A stretch of DNA of 64,000 nt, taken from positions 1,550,001 through 1,614,000 of the forward strand of contig NZ_AP024898.1 of the NCBI RefSeq assembly GCF_024529975.1, read 5' to 3'. The DNA is from Vibrio quintilis (GTDB taxonomy: Bacteria > Pseudomonadota > Gammaproteobacteria > Enterobacterales > Vibrionaceae). Below the pieces are notes generated by a model. It did not search any database, was not told the origin of the DNA, and saw only the letters and a list, made by a program, of their open reading frames with translations. The translations under genes and the position numbers were made by a program. Of this stretch, positions 52,166 through 63,664 are shown piece after piece (within the stretch, counting starts at the first letter, position 1; the number at the start of each line of letters is the position of its first letter).

Positions 52166-52340
52166 TTGACAAGCGAACAGATTACACTACACTCAAATGT
52201 ACAGCTAGGAAGCAGTCCGTTGGTTACCATACGTCTTGTTGGATTATTCGTTACTCCCCGGTCGTTTGTACTCATCTTACTTTTCCACGCTATTATGGCC
52301 GTAATGGCTTAGTTTTACTTAGATTTACCAGGAAATAATT
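52166..52340 (+). promoter_or_regulatory. Promoter and long 5' UTR of the cold-shock gene
   Basis: TTGACA (52166-52171) and TACACT (52188-52193) have 16-nt spacing and predict a start near 52200. The roughly 140-nt untranslated leader is the length expected for cspA-type thermosensor leaders. AGGAAATAATT precedes the ATG. Confidence 0.7.
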
Positions 52341-52550
52341 ATGTCTAATACAGTGACTGGCACTGTCAAGTGGTTCAACGAAACTAAAGGTTTTGGTTTT
52401 ATCCAGCAAGAAAATGGTCCAGATGTTTTCGCACACTTCAGTGCAATTCAAGGTGATGGTTTTCGCACTCTGACAGAAGGTCAGACTGTTGAGTTTGTCG
52501 TGTCTCAGGGTCAAAAAGGTCCTCAGGCTGAGCAGATCAAAGTTCTGTAA
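52341..52550 (+). CDS. CspA-family cold-shock protein
   Basis: 69 residues, one cold-shock domain. RNP1 is KGFGFIQQ at residues 16-23 and RNP2 is VFAHFSAI near 29. The opening [16 protein letters not shown] is the standard family sequence. It binds single-stranded RNA and DNA and melts RNA structure. It has its own promoter, a long leader and a UUCG-loop terminator, so it is monocistronic. Which paralogue (A to E) is not decided. Confidence 0.95.
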   Translation: MSNTVTGTVKWFNETKGFGFIQQENGPDVFAHFSAIQGDGFRTLTEGQTVEFVVSQGQKGPQAEQIKVL

Positions 52551-52570
52551 GCAATAACTCGAATTGTCAG

Positions 52571-52600
52571 AAATAGCCAGCCTTCGGGTTGGCTATTTTT
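52571..52600 (+). terminator. Rho-independent terminator of the cold-shock gene
   Basis: AAATAGCCA-G-CC-TTCG-GG-T-TGGCTATTT forms a 12-bp stem (one G.T pair) with a stable UUCG tetraloop and a trailing T-run. It starts 20 bp after the stop codon and ends 10 bp before the convergent pepT stop. Confidence 0.93.
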
Positions 52601-52609
52601 TTATCTGCA

Positions 52610-53851
52610 TTACTTCGATTCAGGCTGATAATATTGCACTGTTTTTTCTGCAATTTTCACAATCACACGAACGGCCTGCTGCATACCTTCAATCGTAATA
52701 AATTCATGAATACCATGGAAATTATAACCACCGGTAAAAATATTCGGGCAAGGTAACCCTTTAAAAGAGAGCTGTGCGCCATCTGTACCGCCCCGAATCG
52801 GACAGACTTTCGGTTCAACATCAGCATCGATCATTGCCTGCTTTGCAATTTCAATAATTTGTGGATGAGGCTCAACCATTTCTCTCATATTGGCATAGCA
52901 ATCCGTAAATTTGATCTCTGCCCGGCCACGCTTCAGTTTTTGATTCAGGCTATCCACCATTTCCTGCATCACTTGCTTGCGCCGTTCAAGCCCATCATGC
53001 TTAAAATCTCTTAAAAGGTACGTCAACTCGCTTTGAGCAATGGTCATCACTGCGGTTGATAAATGATAAAAACCTTCATAGCCTTCCGTTTTTTCTGGTG
53101 TCTCGTCTTCCGGCATCATCATCTGGAACCGGGCAGCAATATTCATGGAATTCACCATTTTACCTTTTGCTGTTCCCGGATGAACTGAAACACCATGACA
53201 GGTCACAACGGCTGAGGCAGCATTGAAGTTTTCGAACTCCAGTTCACCTACCGGACCACCATCTACGGTATAAGCCCATTGCGCACCAAATTTTTCTACA
53301 TCAAAAAGATCTGCGCCACGGCCGATTTCTTCATCTGGTGTAAATGCGATACAAATCTCACCATGAGGGATTTCAGGATTTTCAATCAACACTTTCATTG
53401 CTGTGATAATTTCGGCAACACCCGCTTTATCATCAGCACCTAACAGCGTATTTCCATCGGTCGTAATCAGGTTATAACCATGTAATGAATGCAGCTCTTT
53501 ATACTGAATGGGAGATAAAACTTCATCCCCTTTTCCAAGCGCAATATCGCCGCCCTGATAATTCTCAACGATTTGCGGTGTGACCCCTTTGCCAGAGGCA
53601 TCAGGAGATGTATCCAAATGTGAAATAAAGCCAATTGCAGGCACATCATGATCTACATTCGACGGCAACCGGGCCATCACATAACCATGCAAATCCAGAC
53701 TGACATCCTGCAGACCTAATGCCATCAGTTCATCATAAATAAACCGGGCTAAAATTTTTTGCCCGGAGGTACTGGGACAACTTGATTTATACGGATTGGA
53801 CTGTGTATCAAATGATACATAACGCAAAAAGCGATCAACCAGACTTTCCAT
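52610..53851 (-). CDS. pepT: Peptidase T (tripeptide aminopeptidase)
   Basis: 413 residues, M20 zinc aminopeptidase that removes N-terminal residues from tripeptides. Metal-binding residues are seen in [12 protein letters not shown] (His, Asp), [12 protein letters not shown] (Asp), [12 protein letters not shown] (Glu pair) and [10 protein letters not shown], with a C-terminal [14 protein letters not shown]is. Length is normal. It is cytoplasmic and a single gene, convergent with the cold-shock gene. Confidence 0.95.
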   Translation of the reverse strand: MESLVDRFLRYVSFDTQSNPYKSSCPSTSGQKILARFIYDELMALGLQDVSLDLHGYVMARLPSNVDHDVPAIGFISHLDTSPDASGKGVTPQIVENYQGGDIALGKGDEVLSPIQYKELHSLHGYNLITTDGNTLLGADDKAGVAEIITAMKVLIENPEIPHGEICIAFTPDEEIGRGADLFDVEKFGAQWAYTVDGGPVGELEFENFNAASAVVTCHGVSVHPGTAKGKMVNSMNIAARFQMMMPEDETPEKTEGYEGFYHLSTAVMTIAQSELTYLLRDFKHDGLERRKQVMQEMVDSLNQKLKRGRAEIKFTDCYANMREMVEPHPQIIEIAKQAMIDADVEPKVCPIRGGTDGAQLSFKGLPCPNIFTGGYNFHGIHEFITIEGMQQAVRVIVKIAEKTVQYYQPESK

Positions 53852-54254
53852 AAAAGAATTCTCACGAAATAAATGATAATCAACCTATATTCAATAGGTT
53901 GATTCAGGATACTCATATACTACGGTGAGGTGTTTGTCTGTGTGTTGCTATAAATCAGTTTTTTGCAATTCAGTGGTGATATGTTTCACGGTTTTCACAG
54001 GGTGAAGGAGTTGACACAACAATTCATAAAAGTGTTTCGTTTTTGGTATTGGCTGAGTTCAGCCACCGGTATCGGACAGATTCTGAATAATGATTATCTG
54101 GAGGAAAGATAAGAATAATAATTTATGATAAAAATAAATAAGTTACAAAATTCATTGTTAAATATTGATAAATTTATTTGCTGAATACAACTTCATCAAC
54201 TACGCTTAAATGGTCTCAGAGTTCCCTTCGCTGAACATATATACGCACCCAAGG
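53852..54254. other. Intergenic region upstream of pepT
   Basis: No protein gene is seen. AT-rich. It may hold a plus-strand small RNA ending at the terminator-like hairpin at 54255-54286. A TTGATA at about 54166 could be part of a promoter, but its -10 partner is weak. Confidence 0.35.
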
Positions 54255-54286
54255 TATACCTCTCGTTTTACGGGAGGTATATTTTT
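54255..54286 (+). terminator. Terminator-like hairpin without a known upstream gene
   Basis: Arms TATACCTCTCG (54255-54265) and CGGGAGGTATA (54271-54281), with one G.T pair and a 5-nt loop, are followed by TTTTT on the plus strand. No plus-strand gene ends upstream, so it may end a small RNA. On the minus strand no T-run follows, but it could still serve the gene at 54299. Confidence 0.6.
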
Positions 54287-54298
54287 GGATCATTAGCG

Positions 54299-54502
54299 TT
54301 AATGCACCGGCACATCTGCATCATCAGCAAATTGTCCGAAATAGTTTTCAAGCACTTCCTGTGTCAGTTTACCTTCTGCTTCCAGCTGTTTTAACTTCGC
54401 CACAACTTCTTTTTGCTCTTCAATAGAAGGTAGTTTCACTTCTTCTTTCTTTTCCGGTGCCTGACCGGCCATTTCTTCAAGCGCTTTCTCTAAATCACTC
54501 AT
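54299..54502 (-). CDS. Small acidic conserved protein of unknown function
   Basis: 67 residues, highly charged and helical (MSDLEKALEEMAGQAPEKKEE, then LPSIEEQKEVVAKLKQLEAEGKLTQEVLENYFGQF). It looks like a small soluble protein that I associate with Vibrio genomes, sometimes mislabelled as a restriction subunit. No function can be read from it. It is divergent from the MoxR operon. Confidence 0.7.
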   Translation of the reverse strand: MSDLEKALEEMAGQAPEKKEEVKLPSIEEQKEVVAKLKQLEAEGKLTQEVLENYFGQFADDADVPVH

Positions 54503-54918
54503 TAATCTGCTCTGCCTTAGTTTTCATTTTCAGGATCATTCAGGGCACATGTGATAAGCACACCTGAACACCTGATGAATCAGGCAGCCATACTATTCAC
54601 TCTTAATCCATGCATCAAGGCTGAAAAATAAAATGGCATCGATTCCAGTCATAAATATACCAAACACTCTAAAGGTAAATGATTCGGATTGTTTATCACT
54701 CACAGGTTGAAATCAGTGTTTGTTTGCTATCAAATACACAACGAAACGGGCAAAGTCATTTACGTTATTGATAAGTTAGACAGGTAAGATTGACCTTATC
54801 GATAAAAATCATTCTATTCAGCAAGTTATCCGCTGATAAAGTAAAAATTAAGTGAACTTTTCTTTCGTTTCCCAAACTAATCCTCAGTAATTTAGTTTAA
54901 CCAGGAGCATTCATTGTC
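54503..54918. other. Promoter region of the MoxR/Bat operon
   Basis: No gene is seen. AT-rich. The operon promoter must lie here, but no consensus pair with good spacing was found. AGGAG precedes the first ATG by 12 nt. Confidence 0.4.
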
Positions 54919-55875
54919 ATGCAATCGGCAGCGTTTCAAAAATTGCAGCACTATTTAAACAGCCAAATTATCGGCCAGGAATCACTGGTCAAACAAGTCT
55001 TAGTCGCTCTTCTTGCAGATGGACATATCTTGGTGGAAGGTCCTCCGGGGCTGGCTAAAACCCGGGCAATCAAATCACTTGCAGATTGTATCGAGAGTTC
55101 ATTTCACCGGATTCAGTTTACACCGGACCTGCTTCCGGCTGACTTAACCGGTACTGATATTTTCCGGCCTGAAACCGGTGAGTTCAAGTTTCAGCCCGGC
55201 CCCATCTTCCATTCATTGCTGCTGGCAGATGAAATCAACCGGGCACCGGCCAAAGTTCAGGCAGCGATGCTGGAAGCGATGGCTGAGAAACAAGTCACAG
55301 CCGGGAGAAAAACATATCCCCTGCCAAAACTGTTCCTTGTCATGGCGACACAAAACCCGATTGAACAGGAAGGCACTTATCCGCTGCCTGAAGCACAGCT
55401 GGACCGTTTCCTGCTTCAGCTGAATGTCGACTACCCGGATGCAGACAGCGAGTTATCAATTTTGCGTCTGAATCGCGGAGAAGCGCAGGGAGTGAGTGCA
55501 CCGCAACCGGAAAAACTCAGTCAGGAAGATATTTTCAAAGCCCGTCAGGCTGTTTTGAATATTCATATGGCTGAGCCGATTGAACAATATATCGTCCGGC
55601 TCATCATGGCGACACGTCACCCAAAACAATATGATGAAAAACTGGCTCAGTGGATTGAAATGGGCGTCAGCCCAAGGGCAACGATTGCACTTGATCGATG
55701 TGCCCGTGCCCACGCCTGGTTGAATGGCCGTGACTTTGTCAGCCCTGAAGATGTCCAGACCATGGCCTTCCCGGTATTGCGCCATCGTCTGCTGCTGACT
55801 TATCAGGCACAGGCCGAAGGTATTCATCCGAATCAGATCATTAACCAAATTCTTTCTCTGGTTGGTAGCGCATAA
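54919..55875 (+). CDS. MoxR-family AAA+ ATPase
   Basis: 318 residues. Walker A is HILVEGPPGLAKTRAIKSL near residue 35, Walker B is SLLLADEINRAPAKVQAAML near 105, sensor 1 is LFLVMATQNPIEQEGTYPLPEAQLDRFL. These are the signature sequences of MoxR ATPases, which act as chaperones for VWA-domain partners. It heads a six-gene operon whose later products carry VWA domains at the membrane, the usual arrangement. Confidence 0.93.
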   Translation: MQSAAFQKLQHYLNSQIIGQESLVKQVLVALLADGHILVEGPPGLAKTRAIKSLADCIESSFHRIQFTPDLLPADLTGTDIFRPETGEFKFQPGPIFHSLLLADEINRAPAKVQAAMLEAMAEKQVTAGRKTYPLPKLFLVMATQNPIEQEGTYPLPEAQLDRFLLQLNVDYPDADSELSILRLNRGEAQGVSAPQPEKLSQEDIFKARQAVLNIHMAEPIEQYIVRLIMATRHPKQYDEKLAQWIEMGVSPRATIALDRCARAHAWLNGRDFVSPEDVQTMAFPVLRHRLLLTYQAQAEGIHPNQIINQILSLVGSA

Positions 55876-55885
55876 GAGGCAGAAT

Positions 55886-56806
55886 ATGGAACTACCCGCT
55901 TACAGCAACGGCGTCACTTTATGCCTGAAGGAACTGTTATTCTATAAACAGCAATGTGTCTCCTGGCTTCCCCCGGCAAGAAGCCTCTGGTCAACGATGG
56001 CAGGTCAGCATCAAAGCCGTAAACTCGGCCGTGGTATGGACTTCTCTGAGGTCCGCCAGTATCAGGCCGGAGATGATATCCGGACCATTGACTGGCGGGT
56101 TACAGCCAGAACCGGCAAACCCCATACCAAACTCTTCAGTGAAGAACGGGAAAAACCGGTGGTGATTTATGTCGACCTGAGTGCAAATATGCATATGGGT
56201 TCCCGCTTGCTGTTAAAATCTGTACAGGCGGCTCATATCGCAGCCTTGGTCTCATGGCTCTCTTTTACGCAAAAAGACCGGATTGGTGCGTTAATTGATT
56301 TGGGAGATCACCGGGTCGAAATCAAACCCAAAAGTCATCAAAGCAGCATTCTGACCATGCTGCAAAAAATGATTGAAGGGCAATCGGAGATTCTGCAACA
56401 AACCAGCCGGAACGCAGGTGAACATTCAATGGCAGATTCACTGGTCGCACTCAACCGGCTTGCTCCCAAAGGCAGTGAGGTGATTGTCATCAGCGACTAT
56501 ACCCGCTACCACGATGATATGACTTCTCTGTTTAATCAGTTGCGGCAACACAATCTGGTTCGCCTGATTCAGATTTATGATCCGCTGGAAATGGGAGAAA
56601 CATCCTTCAGAGGTGTGGAGTCAGTCTCAGACAGCCATCAGACACGATGGTTAAACTTCTCGGCAGGAAAAACCCGCTCTGGTATAAAGAAAGCCTTTGA
56701 GATTCAGACAGACAGATTAGAATTACTGAGCAGAACTCAAGGCATTCCTTATACTCAATTATCCTGTGGTTTACCTTTACTGAAGCAACTTTCCGGGAAG
56801 TTTTAA
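55886..56806 (+). CDS. DUF58 family protein
   Basis: About 306 residues from the ATG at 55886 (MELPAYSNGVTLCLKELL), 10 nt after the MoxR gene. A longer GTG frame to 55862 overlaps that gene. The diagnostic DUF58 stretch is GRGMDFSEVRQYQAGDDIRTIDWRVTARTGKPHTKLFSEEREKPV, followed by a VWA-like strand VVIYVDLSANMHMGS. It always accompanies MoxR and BatA-D type genes. The biochemical role is unknown. Confidence 0.9.
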   Translation: MELPAYSNGVTLCLKELLFYKQQCVSWLPPARSLWSTMAGQHQSRKLGRGMDFSEVRQYQAGDDIRTIDWRVTARTGKPHTKLFSEEREKPVVIYVDLSANMHMGSRLLLKSVQAAHIAALVSWLSFTQKDRIGALIDLGDHRVEIKPKSHQSSILTMLQKMIEGQSEILQQTSRNAGEHSMADSLVALNRLAPKGSEVIVISDYTRYHDDMTSLFNQLRQHNLVRLIQIYDPLEMGETSFRGVESVSDSHQTRWLNFSAGKTRSGIKKAFEIQTDRLELLSRTQGIPYTQLSCGLPLLKQLSGKF

Positions 56807-57280
56807 ATGGCTAAATCAATTTCAAATTTACTAGATCTGAAGCCCCTGCACCTGCCACCGGCCCCGTCATGGTGGCCTTTAGGTTGGGGATGGATCAGTC
56901 TGATCGCATGTACTGTGGTTGTCATTCTGTTGGTTCTCTGGATTGTCAGCAGATATCGTCGCTGGACAGCCCCGAAAAAAACAGCATTACGGTTACTCCA
57001 GCCACAACATGGCCAAATCACACCTTCAGATGCGATGGAGCTGGTCAGACAGGCATCCTTGTTTTACTACCCCCGCCAAAAAGTCGCCCATTTAACCGGC
57101 CGTGACTGGTATAAATTTTTGGATCAGCAACTGGGGCAATCACTTTTTGTACCGAATGAAGCACTGTGGCAACAAGCCCTTTATCAGGCCTCAACACCAG
57201 ATGAAACACAACGTCTAATCAATGACTGTTGTGCCTGGGTACAGGGTGCGCTGCCACCAAAAAGAAAAAACAGGAGATAG
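56807..57280 (+). CDS. DUF4381 membrane protein
   Basis: 157 residues with one membrane helix near the N-terminus (GWISLIACTVVVILLVLWIVSRY) preceded by a Pro-rich stretch (LHLPPAPSWWPLGWG) and a cytoplasmic helical tail. This matches DUF4381 proteins found in MoxR/Bat operons. The ATG directly follows the DUF58 stop codon. It probably anchors or adapts the complex. Confidence 0.85.
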   Translation: MAKSISNLLDLKPLHLPPAPSWWPLGWGWISLIACTVVVILLVLWIVSRYRRWTAPKKTALRLLQPQHGQITPSDAMELVRQASLFYYPRQKVAHLTGRDWYKFLDQQLGQSLFVPNEALWQQALYQASTPDETQRLINDCCAWVQGALPPKRKNRR

Positions 57281-57287
57281 GAAAGTT

Positions 57288-58248
57288 TTGGCTCATATCG
57301 AATTAGTCTGGTGGTGGATGCTGTTCTTGTTACCGCTTCCGCTGCTGGTTGTCAGATTACTTCCTCCCGTCAAACAACCTGCTGCCATTCAGCTTGCATA
57401 CTTACCTCCGGAGGGAAGTATGACCCGGCCCAGTCACTGGCTGGCCCGGATCCTGGCCGCCCTCGTCTGGGGAATGCTGGTATTTGCCTGTACCAGACCT
57501 GTCTGGCTGGGCGATCCGGTGACAATACAACCCAAACACCGCGATCTGATGCTGGTGGTCGATCTCTCTTACTCCATGAGTCAGAAAGATATGAAGCAGG
57601 GCGATGATTACATTGATCGTCTGACAGCCGTGAAGCAAGTGGTCGGTCAGTTTATTCAAAAGCGTGAAGGTGACCGGTTAGGGCTGGTTCTGTTTGCCGA
57701 CCATGCCTATTTGCAAACGCCGCTGACCTTTGACCGGGAAACGGTGAAGAAACAGCTGGATCAAACCGTTCTCAAACTGATTGGTACCAATACAGCGATT
57801 GGTGAAGGGATTGGTCTGGCGACCAAAACCTTCATTGACGGCGATGCGCCGCAACGGGTCATGATTCTGCTCAGTGACGGCAGTAATACCGCCGGGGTGT
57901 TAGATCCGATCCGGGCGGCAGAAATTGCCAAAAAATATCACGCTACCATCTACACCATTGGTGTCGGAGCAGGAGAAATGGTCGTCAAAGACTTTATCTT
58001 TTCACATAAGGTCAACACGGCAAAAGATCTCGATGAAGCAACTTTGACAAAAATCGCGCAGATCACCGGCGGGCAGTACTTCCGGGCACGCAACAGTCAG
58101 GAGCTATCTCAGATTTACGACAAAATTAATCAACTTCAACCGGTACAAAAAGCCGGACAAACATGGCGTCCGCAAACCGAGTGGTTCATCTGGCCGCTGG
58201 CATTTGCTTTTGTCTTGTCTCTCGTACTGGTGATTGTGAGGAGAAACC

Positions 58249-58256
<8 letters not shown>
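57288..58256 (+). CDS. BatA-like VWA membrane protein
   Basis: About 322 residues, probably from the TTG at 57288, with CAGGAG 11 nt upstream. An in-frame open stretch from 57222 overlaps DUF4381 and is not family-like. Two N-terminal helices (WWWMLFLLPLPLLVV and ARILAALVWGMLVFAC) and one C-terminal helix (WPLAFAFVLSLVLVIV) flank a VWA domain with the MIDAS motif DLSYS in LMLVVDLSYSMSQKD and the T/D residues in IGTNTAIGEG and ILLSDGSNT. The domain is periplasmic. It overlaps the next gene by 8 nt. Confidence 0.87.
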
Positions 58257-60140
<1,884 letters not shown>

Positions 60141-60147
<7 letters not shown>

Positions 60148-61805
60148 GCATTAAGAAACAAACCAAACCAGTGATGATGTCAATACTGGTCATGCTGGCT
60201 GGTTTACTGATCAGTCTGACCAGTTATGCATCTACTTATGCAACGGTCAGTAAAAACAAGGTCACTAAAAATGAACTGTTCCGGCTTCAGATCATTACCG
60301 ATAAAAAAGCATCGAGTGATGACCTGAATCTGGATTCGCTGAGAAAAGATTTCTACGTCGATCGCCCCAGCTTCGGCACTTCCGTCAACATTATTAATGG
60401 CGACCGAAGTGTCCGCAGCCAGTGGGACGTTTCCATTGCAGCAACCCGCAGCGGCATTATCACCATTCCTTCTTTCACGGTCGGCAATGAAAAAACTCAG
60501 CCGATTGCAATTCAGGTCGGCAATGATCCGACACTGCCCGGTGATGATGAAATTGTTGAAATCCATTCAACGCTGGGTAAATCAACACTTTACCCCAATG
60601 AAAGTACGCTGTTACATGTGCGTCTCATGCTCAAAGCAGACACACGCCACATGCAAAACCCGCAAATTCAGCCACCATCGGCGCAAGGTGTCACTCTGGA
60701 AGCGGCCAGCCAACCGGATCAGCACCGGGAAATTATCAACGGGCTGGCAGTCACCGTGTTAGAGCAGAGCTTCCGGATCACCGCCACCAAAGCCGGAGAT
60801 TTTTCTGTCACCGAGCCGGTTTTTACCGGTACCATGCTGTTTAACGGGATGCGCGGGCAGACCAAAGTGCACGCGATTAAAACTACGCCGAAAGTCTTCC
60901 CGGTCACAGTACTGCCGAAACCAGAAAATTATCAGGGCGTGTGGCTACCCACTTCGTCTTTATCCCTGAAGCAGAGTTGGGTCGACGGAAAAGGAAAACC
61001 GATTTCATCCGCTTCGGCAGCAATGAAAGTCGGTGATTCTCTCACCCGGACAATTCAGCTGCAAGTCAGCGGCCTCGGTCAGGAACGTATTCCGGACATC
61101 CAAATCAGTTATCCGGATTCACTGCGGGTTTACAAAGAAAAGCCGGACTATAAAACCCTTGATAACGGCGACACGCTGATGACGCTCAAACAGGTGTTGA
61201 TTCCGAATCAGGCCGGACATATTGAAATTCCCGGTATCAGCCTGAACTGGTGGGACTCCGTCAACAAGAAGCAGAAAAAATCAATGCTGACCGGACTGAA
61301 CCTCGACGTTGCGCCGGGCAAACCGGTTGAAACCATGATGTCTGTGCCTCAGGCGCCCGCTGCACCGGCAACGGCACCTCCGGCCAAAGAGATCAAAGTG
61401 AAGGATGCAGGCTACTGGCCTTATCTGGCCGCCGGTTTTGCCCTGCTCTGGCTGGTCACTTTCATTCTGTTGGTTGTGGTCTATCGTGAGCGCTCAAATA
61501 CACCAAAAGCCACAGCGGAAAATACAGAGACTAAAAAAGCGGAGCACTCCTCGCTGAAACAGGCGATCAAACAAAAAGATGGCATCCGGATTCAGCAACT
61601 GGTGAATCAGCATCTCACTCAGTTCCCGGGTGAGGAGAATCTCCATGAAGAAATTCAGCATGAGGTCAACCGGCTACAATCCGTCATCTATTCCTCAGCA
61701 CAGGATGATTATGATCCGAAACCGCTGATGAAGTTACTCGCACAGCTGGAAAAACAAGCAAAAAAAAGCGGGAAAAAGCAGACGGAAACACTGCCACAAC
61801 TCTGA
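60141..61805 (+). CDS. BatD-like membrane protein
   Basis: 554 residues. A signal peptide/helix (MMSILVMLAGLLISLTSYAS) is followed by a large periplasmic beta-sandwich region (TYATVSKNKVTKNELFRLQI, QWDVSIAATRSGIITIPSF, PNESTLLHVRLMLKADT) and a C-terminal membrane helix (WPYLAAGFALLWLVTFILLVVVY) with a charged cytoplasmic tail. This is the BatD pattern. It ends the operon and is followed by a strong terminator. The Bat proteins are linked to stress or oxygen tolerance in other bacteria, though their mechanism is open. Confidence 0.88.
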
Positions 61806-61831
61806 CTTCCTTTTGAGCAATCAATGAAATG

Positions 61832-61862
61832 AAACGGGCCTGAATTGACAGGCCCGTTTTTT
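61832..61862 (+). terminator. Rho-independent terminator of the Bat operon
   Basis: AAACGGGCCTG-AATTGA-CAGGCCCGTTT is an 11-bp perfect stem with trailing TTT, 27 bp after the batD stop. Confidence 0.95.
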
Positions 61863-62023
61863 ATTCTGCGGATTTATTGCCACCCGCACCCTGATTTGCT
61901 ATTGGTATAAGAACCGGAGCCAGCCATGATCACCCGATTGCTGGTATTCGCGTGTAAATATTCAGGAACTCAAAAACTATCTACAAATCCTGAAACTTCA
62001 GCTCAACACAAAGGAACCCATCT

Positions 62024-62530
62024 ATGACCGATACGAATGATATGAATAAGCGCGAAATGACACTGCGTTTTCTGGCCGAGCCCGGCGATGTCAATTTTGG
62101 CGGAAAAGTGCACGGCGGCGCCGTCATGAAATGGATCGATTTAGCCGCTTATGCCTGTTCAGCCGCCTGGAGCGGGAAATATTGTATTACCGCTTATGCC
62201 GGTGGCATTCGGTTTGTCGCGCCCATTCTCGTTGGCCATCTGGTCGAAGTCAGTGCAAAAGTTGTCTATACCGGACGGACATCGATGCATATTGCGATTG
62301 ATGTTCAGGCCAGCAATCCCAGAACTCAGGATAAGCGCCTGACCACACACTGCATCGTGATTATGGTTGCTGTCGATGAGCTGGGCAAACCAAGCTCCGT
62401 ACCTGAGTGGGTGCCCACAACACCTGAAGATATTGAATTACGGGAATCAGCCATCCGGCTGATGAAAATGCGTGAACAGATTGGTGAAGAAATGGAAGCG
62501 CATGTCAAAGCATTCAAAACCAGGCCGTAA
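62024..62530 (+). CDS. Acyl-CoA thioesterase, hotdog fold
   Basis: 168 residues. The pattern NFGGKVHGGAVMKWIDLAAY with the catalytic Asp and the following SAAWSGKYCITAYAGGIRFVAPILVGHLVEVSAKV is that of YciA/BACH-type thioesterases. It would hydrolyse acyl-CoA esters in the cytoplasm. AGGAAC precedes the ATG. A single gene. Confidence 0.9.
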   Translation: MTDTNDMNKREMTLRFLAEPGDVNFGGKVHGGAVMKWIDLAAYACSAAWSGKYCITAYAGGIRFVAPILVGHLVEVSAKVVYTGRTSMHIAIDVQASNPRTQDKRLTTHCIVIMVAVDELGKPSSVPEWVPTTPEDIELRESAIRLMKMREQIGEEMEAHVKAFKTRP

Positions 62531-62596
62531 CAGACGCGATACCTAAAGCACCTGACCCGGTCATTCAGATCCTGTAAAACAGAGAGGCAATCTGCC

Positions 62597-63016
62597 ATGA
62601 AAAAAACCATCTTCATTGCGTGTATAACCGGGTTATGTGGCTTATGGACCATTGGAACACAGGCAAACATCATCCCCACAATCAAAACCACCGTTGCCAC
62701 CCATGCACACGGTTTTGATCATCAGAAATTCAAGGATGAGATCATGTCAAACGACCAGATCGCGGTTCGCGACATGATCAAAAGTAAAGATTACGATCCG
62801 AATTATCTGTTTGCAGACGGACAAAGCTATTTCGACGGCGTGATGATGTTTGATAATTGCGAGATGGCAGAGATTCTGCTCGCTTCCGGCATCAGGACGG
62901 ATCTGAAAACATCGGACAATCTGACCATTGCGGAAAAAATCACTAAATCGGCAAGCCCGTGCCTGAAAAAGCTGTTGGCTCAATATCTTATACCCAAGCA
63001 ACCTGAAGATGAATGA
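62597..63016 (+). CDS. Small secreted protein, C-terminus replaced by a MITE
   Basis: 139 residues. A signal peptide (KKTIFIACITGLCGLWTIGTQA) leads into a short helical body with an ankyrin-like look (DYDPNYLFADGQSYFDGVMMFDNCEMAEILLASGIRTDLKTSDNLTIAEKI). From residue 131 on (the end IPKQPEDE) the coding sequence is made by the MITE at 62989-63254, which also gives the stop codon. Without the insert the gene would have ended differently, so the present C-terminus is new. The function is unknown. Confidence 0.75.
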   Translation: MKKTIFIACITGLCGLWTIGTQANIIPTIKTTVATHAHGFDHQKFKDEIMSNDQIAVRDMIKSKDYDPNYLFADGQSYFDGVMMFDNCEMAEILLASGIRTDLKTSDNLTIAEKITKSASPCLKKLLAQYLIPKQPEDE

Positions 63017-63254
63017 TTCAGCGTGCAGCCGAAAGGTACAGTTCAAGGAAAGGGAATGCAGGAATGTACCCACCTTTCAAATTCTCTTGACGCAGAAATG
63101 TGCCTTTCAGCTCACGCCCTGCGGGTGAGTTTGTCAGGCTCTGATACAGCGTGACTGATTTTCAACGTAGAATGACTATGTCTTCAAATCAGTGCCTTGT
63201 CTCAGAGCCTGACAAATCTCACTGAACCCTGCATCTTCAGGTTGTTTGGGTATA
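62989..63254. mobile_element. 266-bp MITE-like element, copy 2
   Basis: It lies in the opposite orientation to copy 1 (17064-17329), with the same length, the same TATACCC ends, and about ten substitutions. Two base pairs of the internal stem differ between the copies but are compensated on both sides. Its first 28 bases overlap the coding sequence at 62597-63016. The following 63255-63410 region has no recognised feature. Confidence 0.9.
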
Positions 63255-63410
63255 GTAAGTAACGGAAATCGCTCAGTAAATCTGAGCTACAGGGAAATAT
63301 TCATACGTTTTTGAGATATGGTGCTGCATACCTGGGTAGCGACCAGGTATACGGTTGAAACTCATTACTTTGTCAACAAACCACTTTGTCAACAAACTCA
63401 AGCAACCGGA

Positions 63411-63632
63411 CTATTCCGGTTGTTTCAGCGGTTTGACCAGCCGGTCCAGCCCTTCAATCTTAATAGCCAGACACAGCTGCATCAGCTCCCCGAGTTCTCC
63501 CTGCGGGAACTCACCTTTGCGCTCAAACCACAGCAGATATTCCTCTGGTAAATCAATCAAGACCCGTCCGGCATATTTACCAAACGGCATTTTAGTTTGC
63601 GCCAGTTTTAATAAGTTCTCTTTACTGAGCAT
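63411..63632 (-). CDS. DUF3820 family protein
   Basis: 73 residues. MPFGKYAGRVLIDLPEEYLLWFERKGEFPQGELGELM is the DUF3820 core. Such proteins are small cytoplasmic proteins of unknown function, sometimes near exonuclease or nucleotide-related genes. It starts 33 bp after the end of the partial gene at 63665-64000, so the two probably share a transcript. Confidence 0.85.
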   Translation of the reverse strand: MLSKENLLKLAQTKMPFGKYAGRVLIDLPEEYLLWFERKGEFPQGELGELMQLCLAIKIEGLDRLVKPLKQPE

Positions 63633-63664
63633 AGATAATACCTGCTGTCACTGTCGATATGGAT

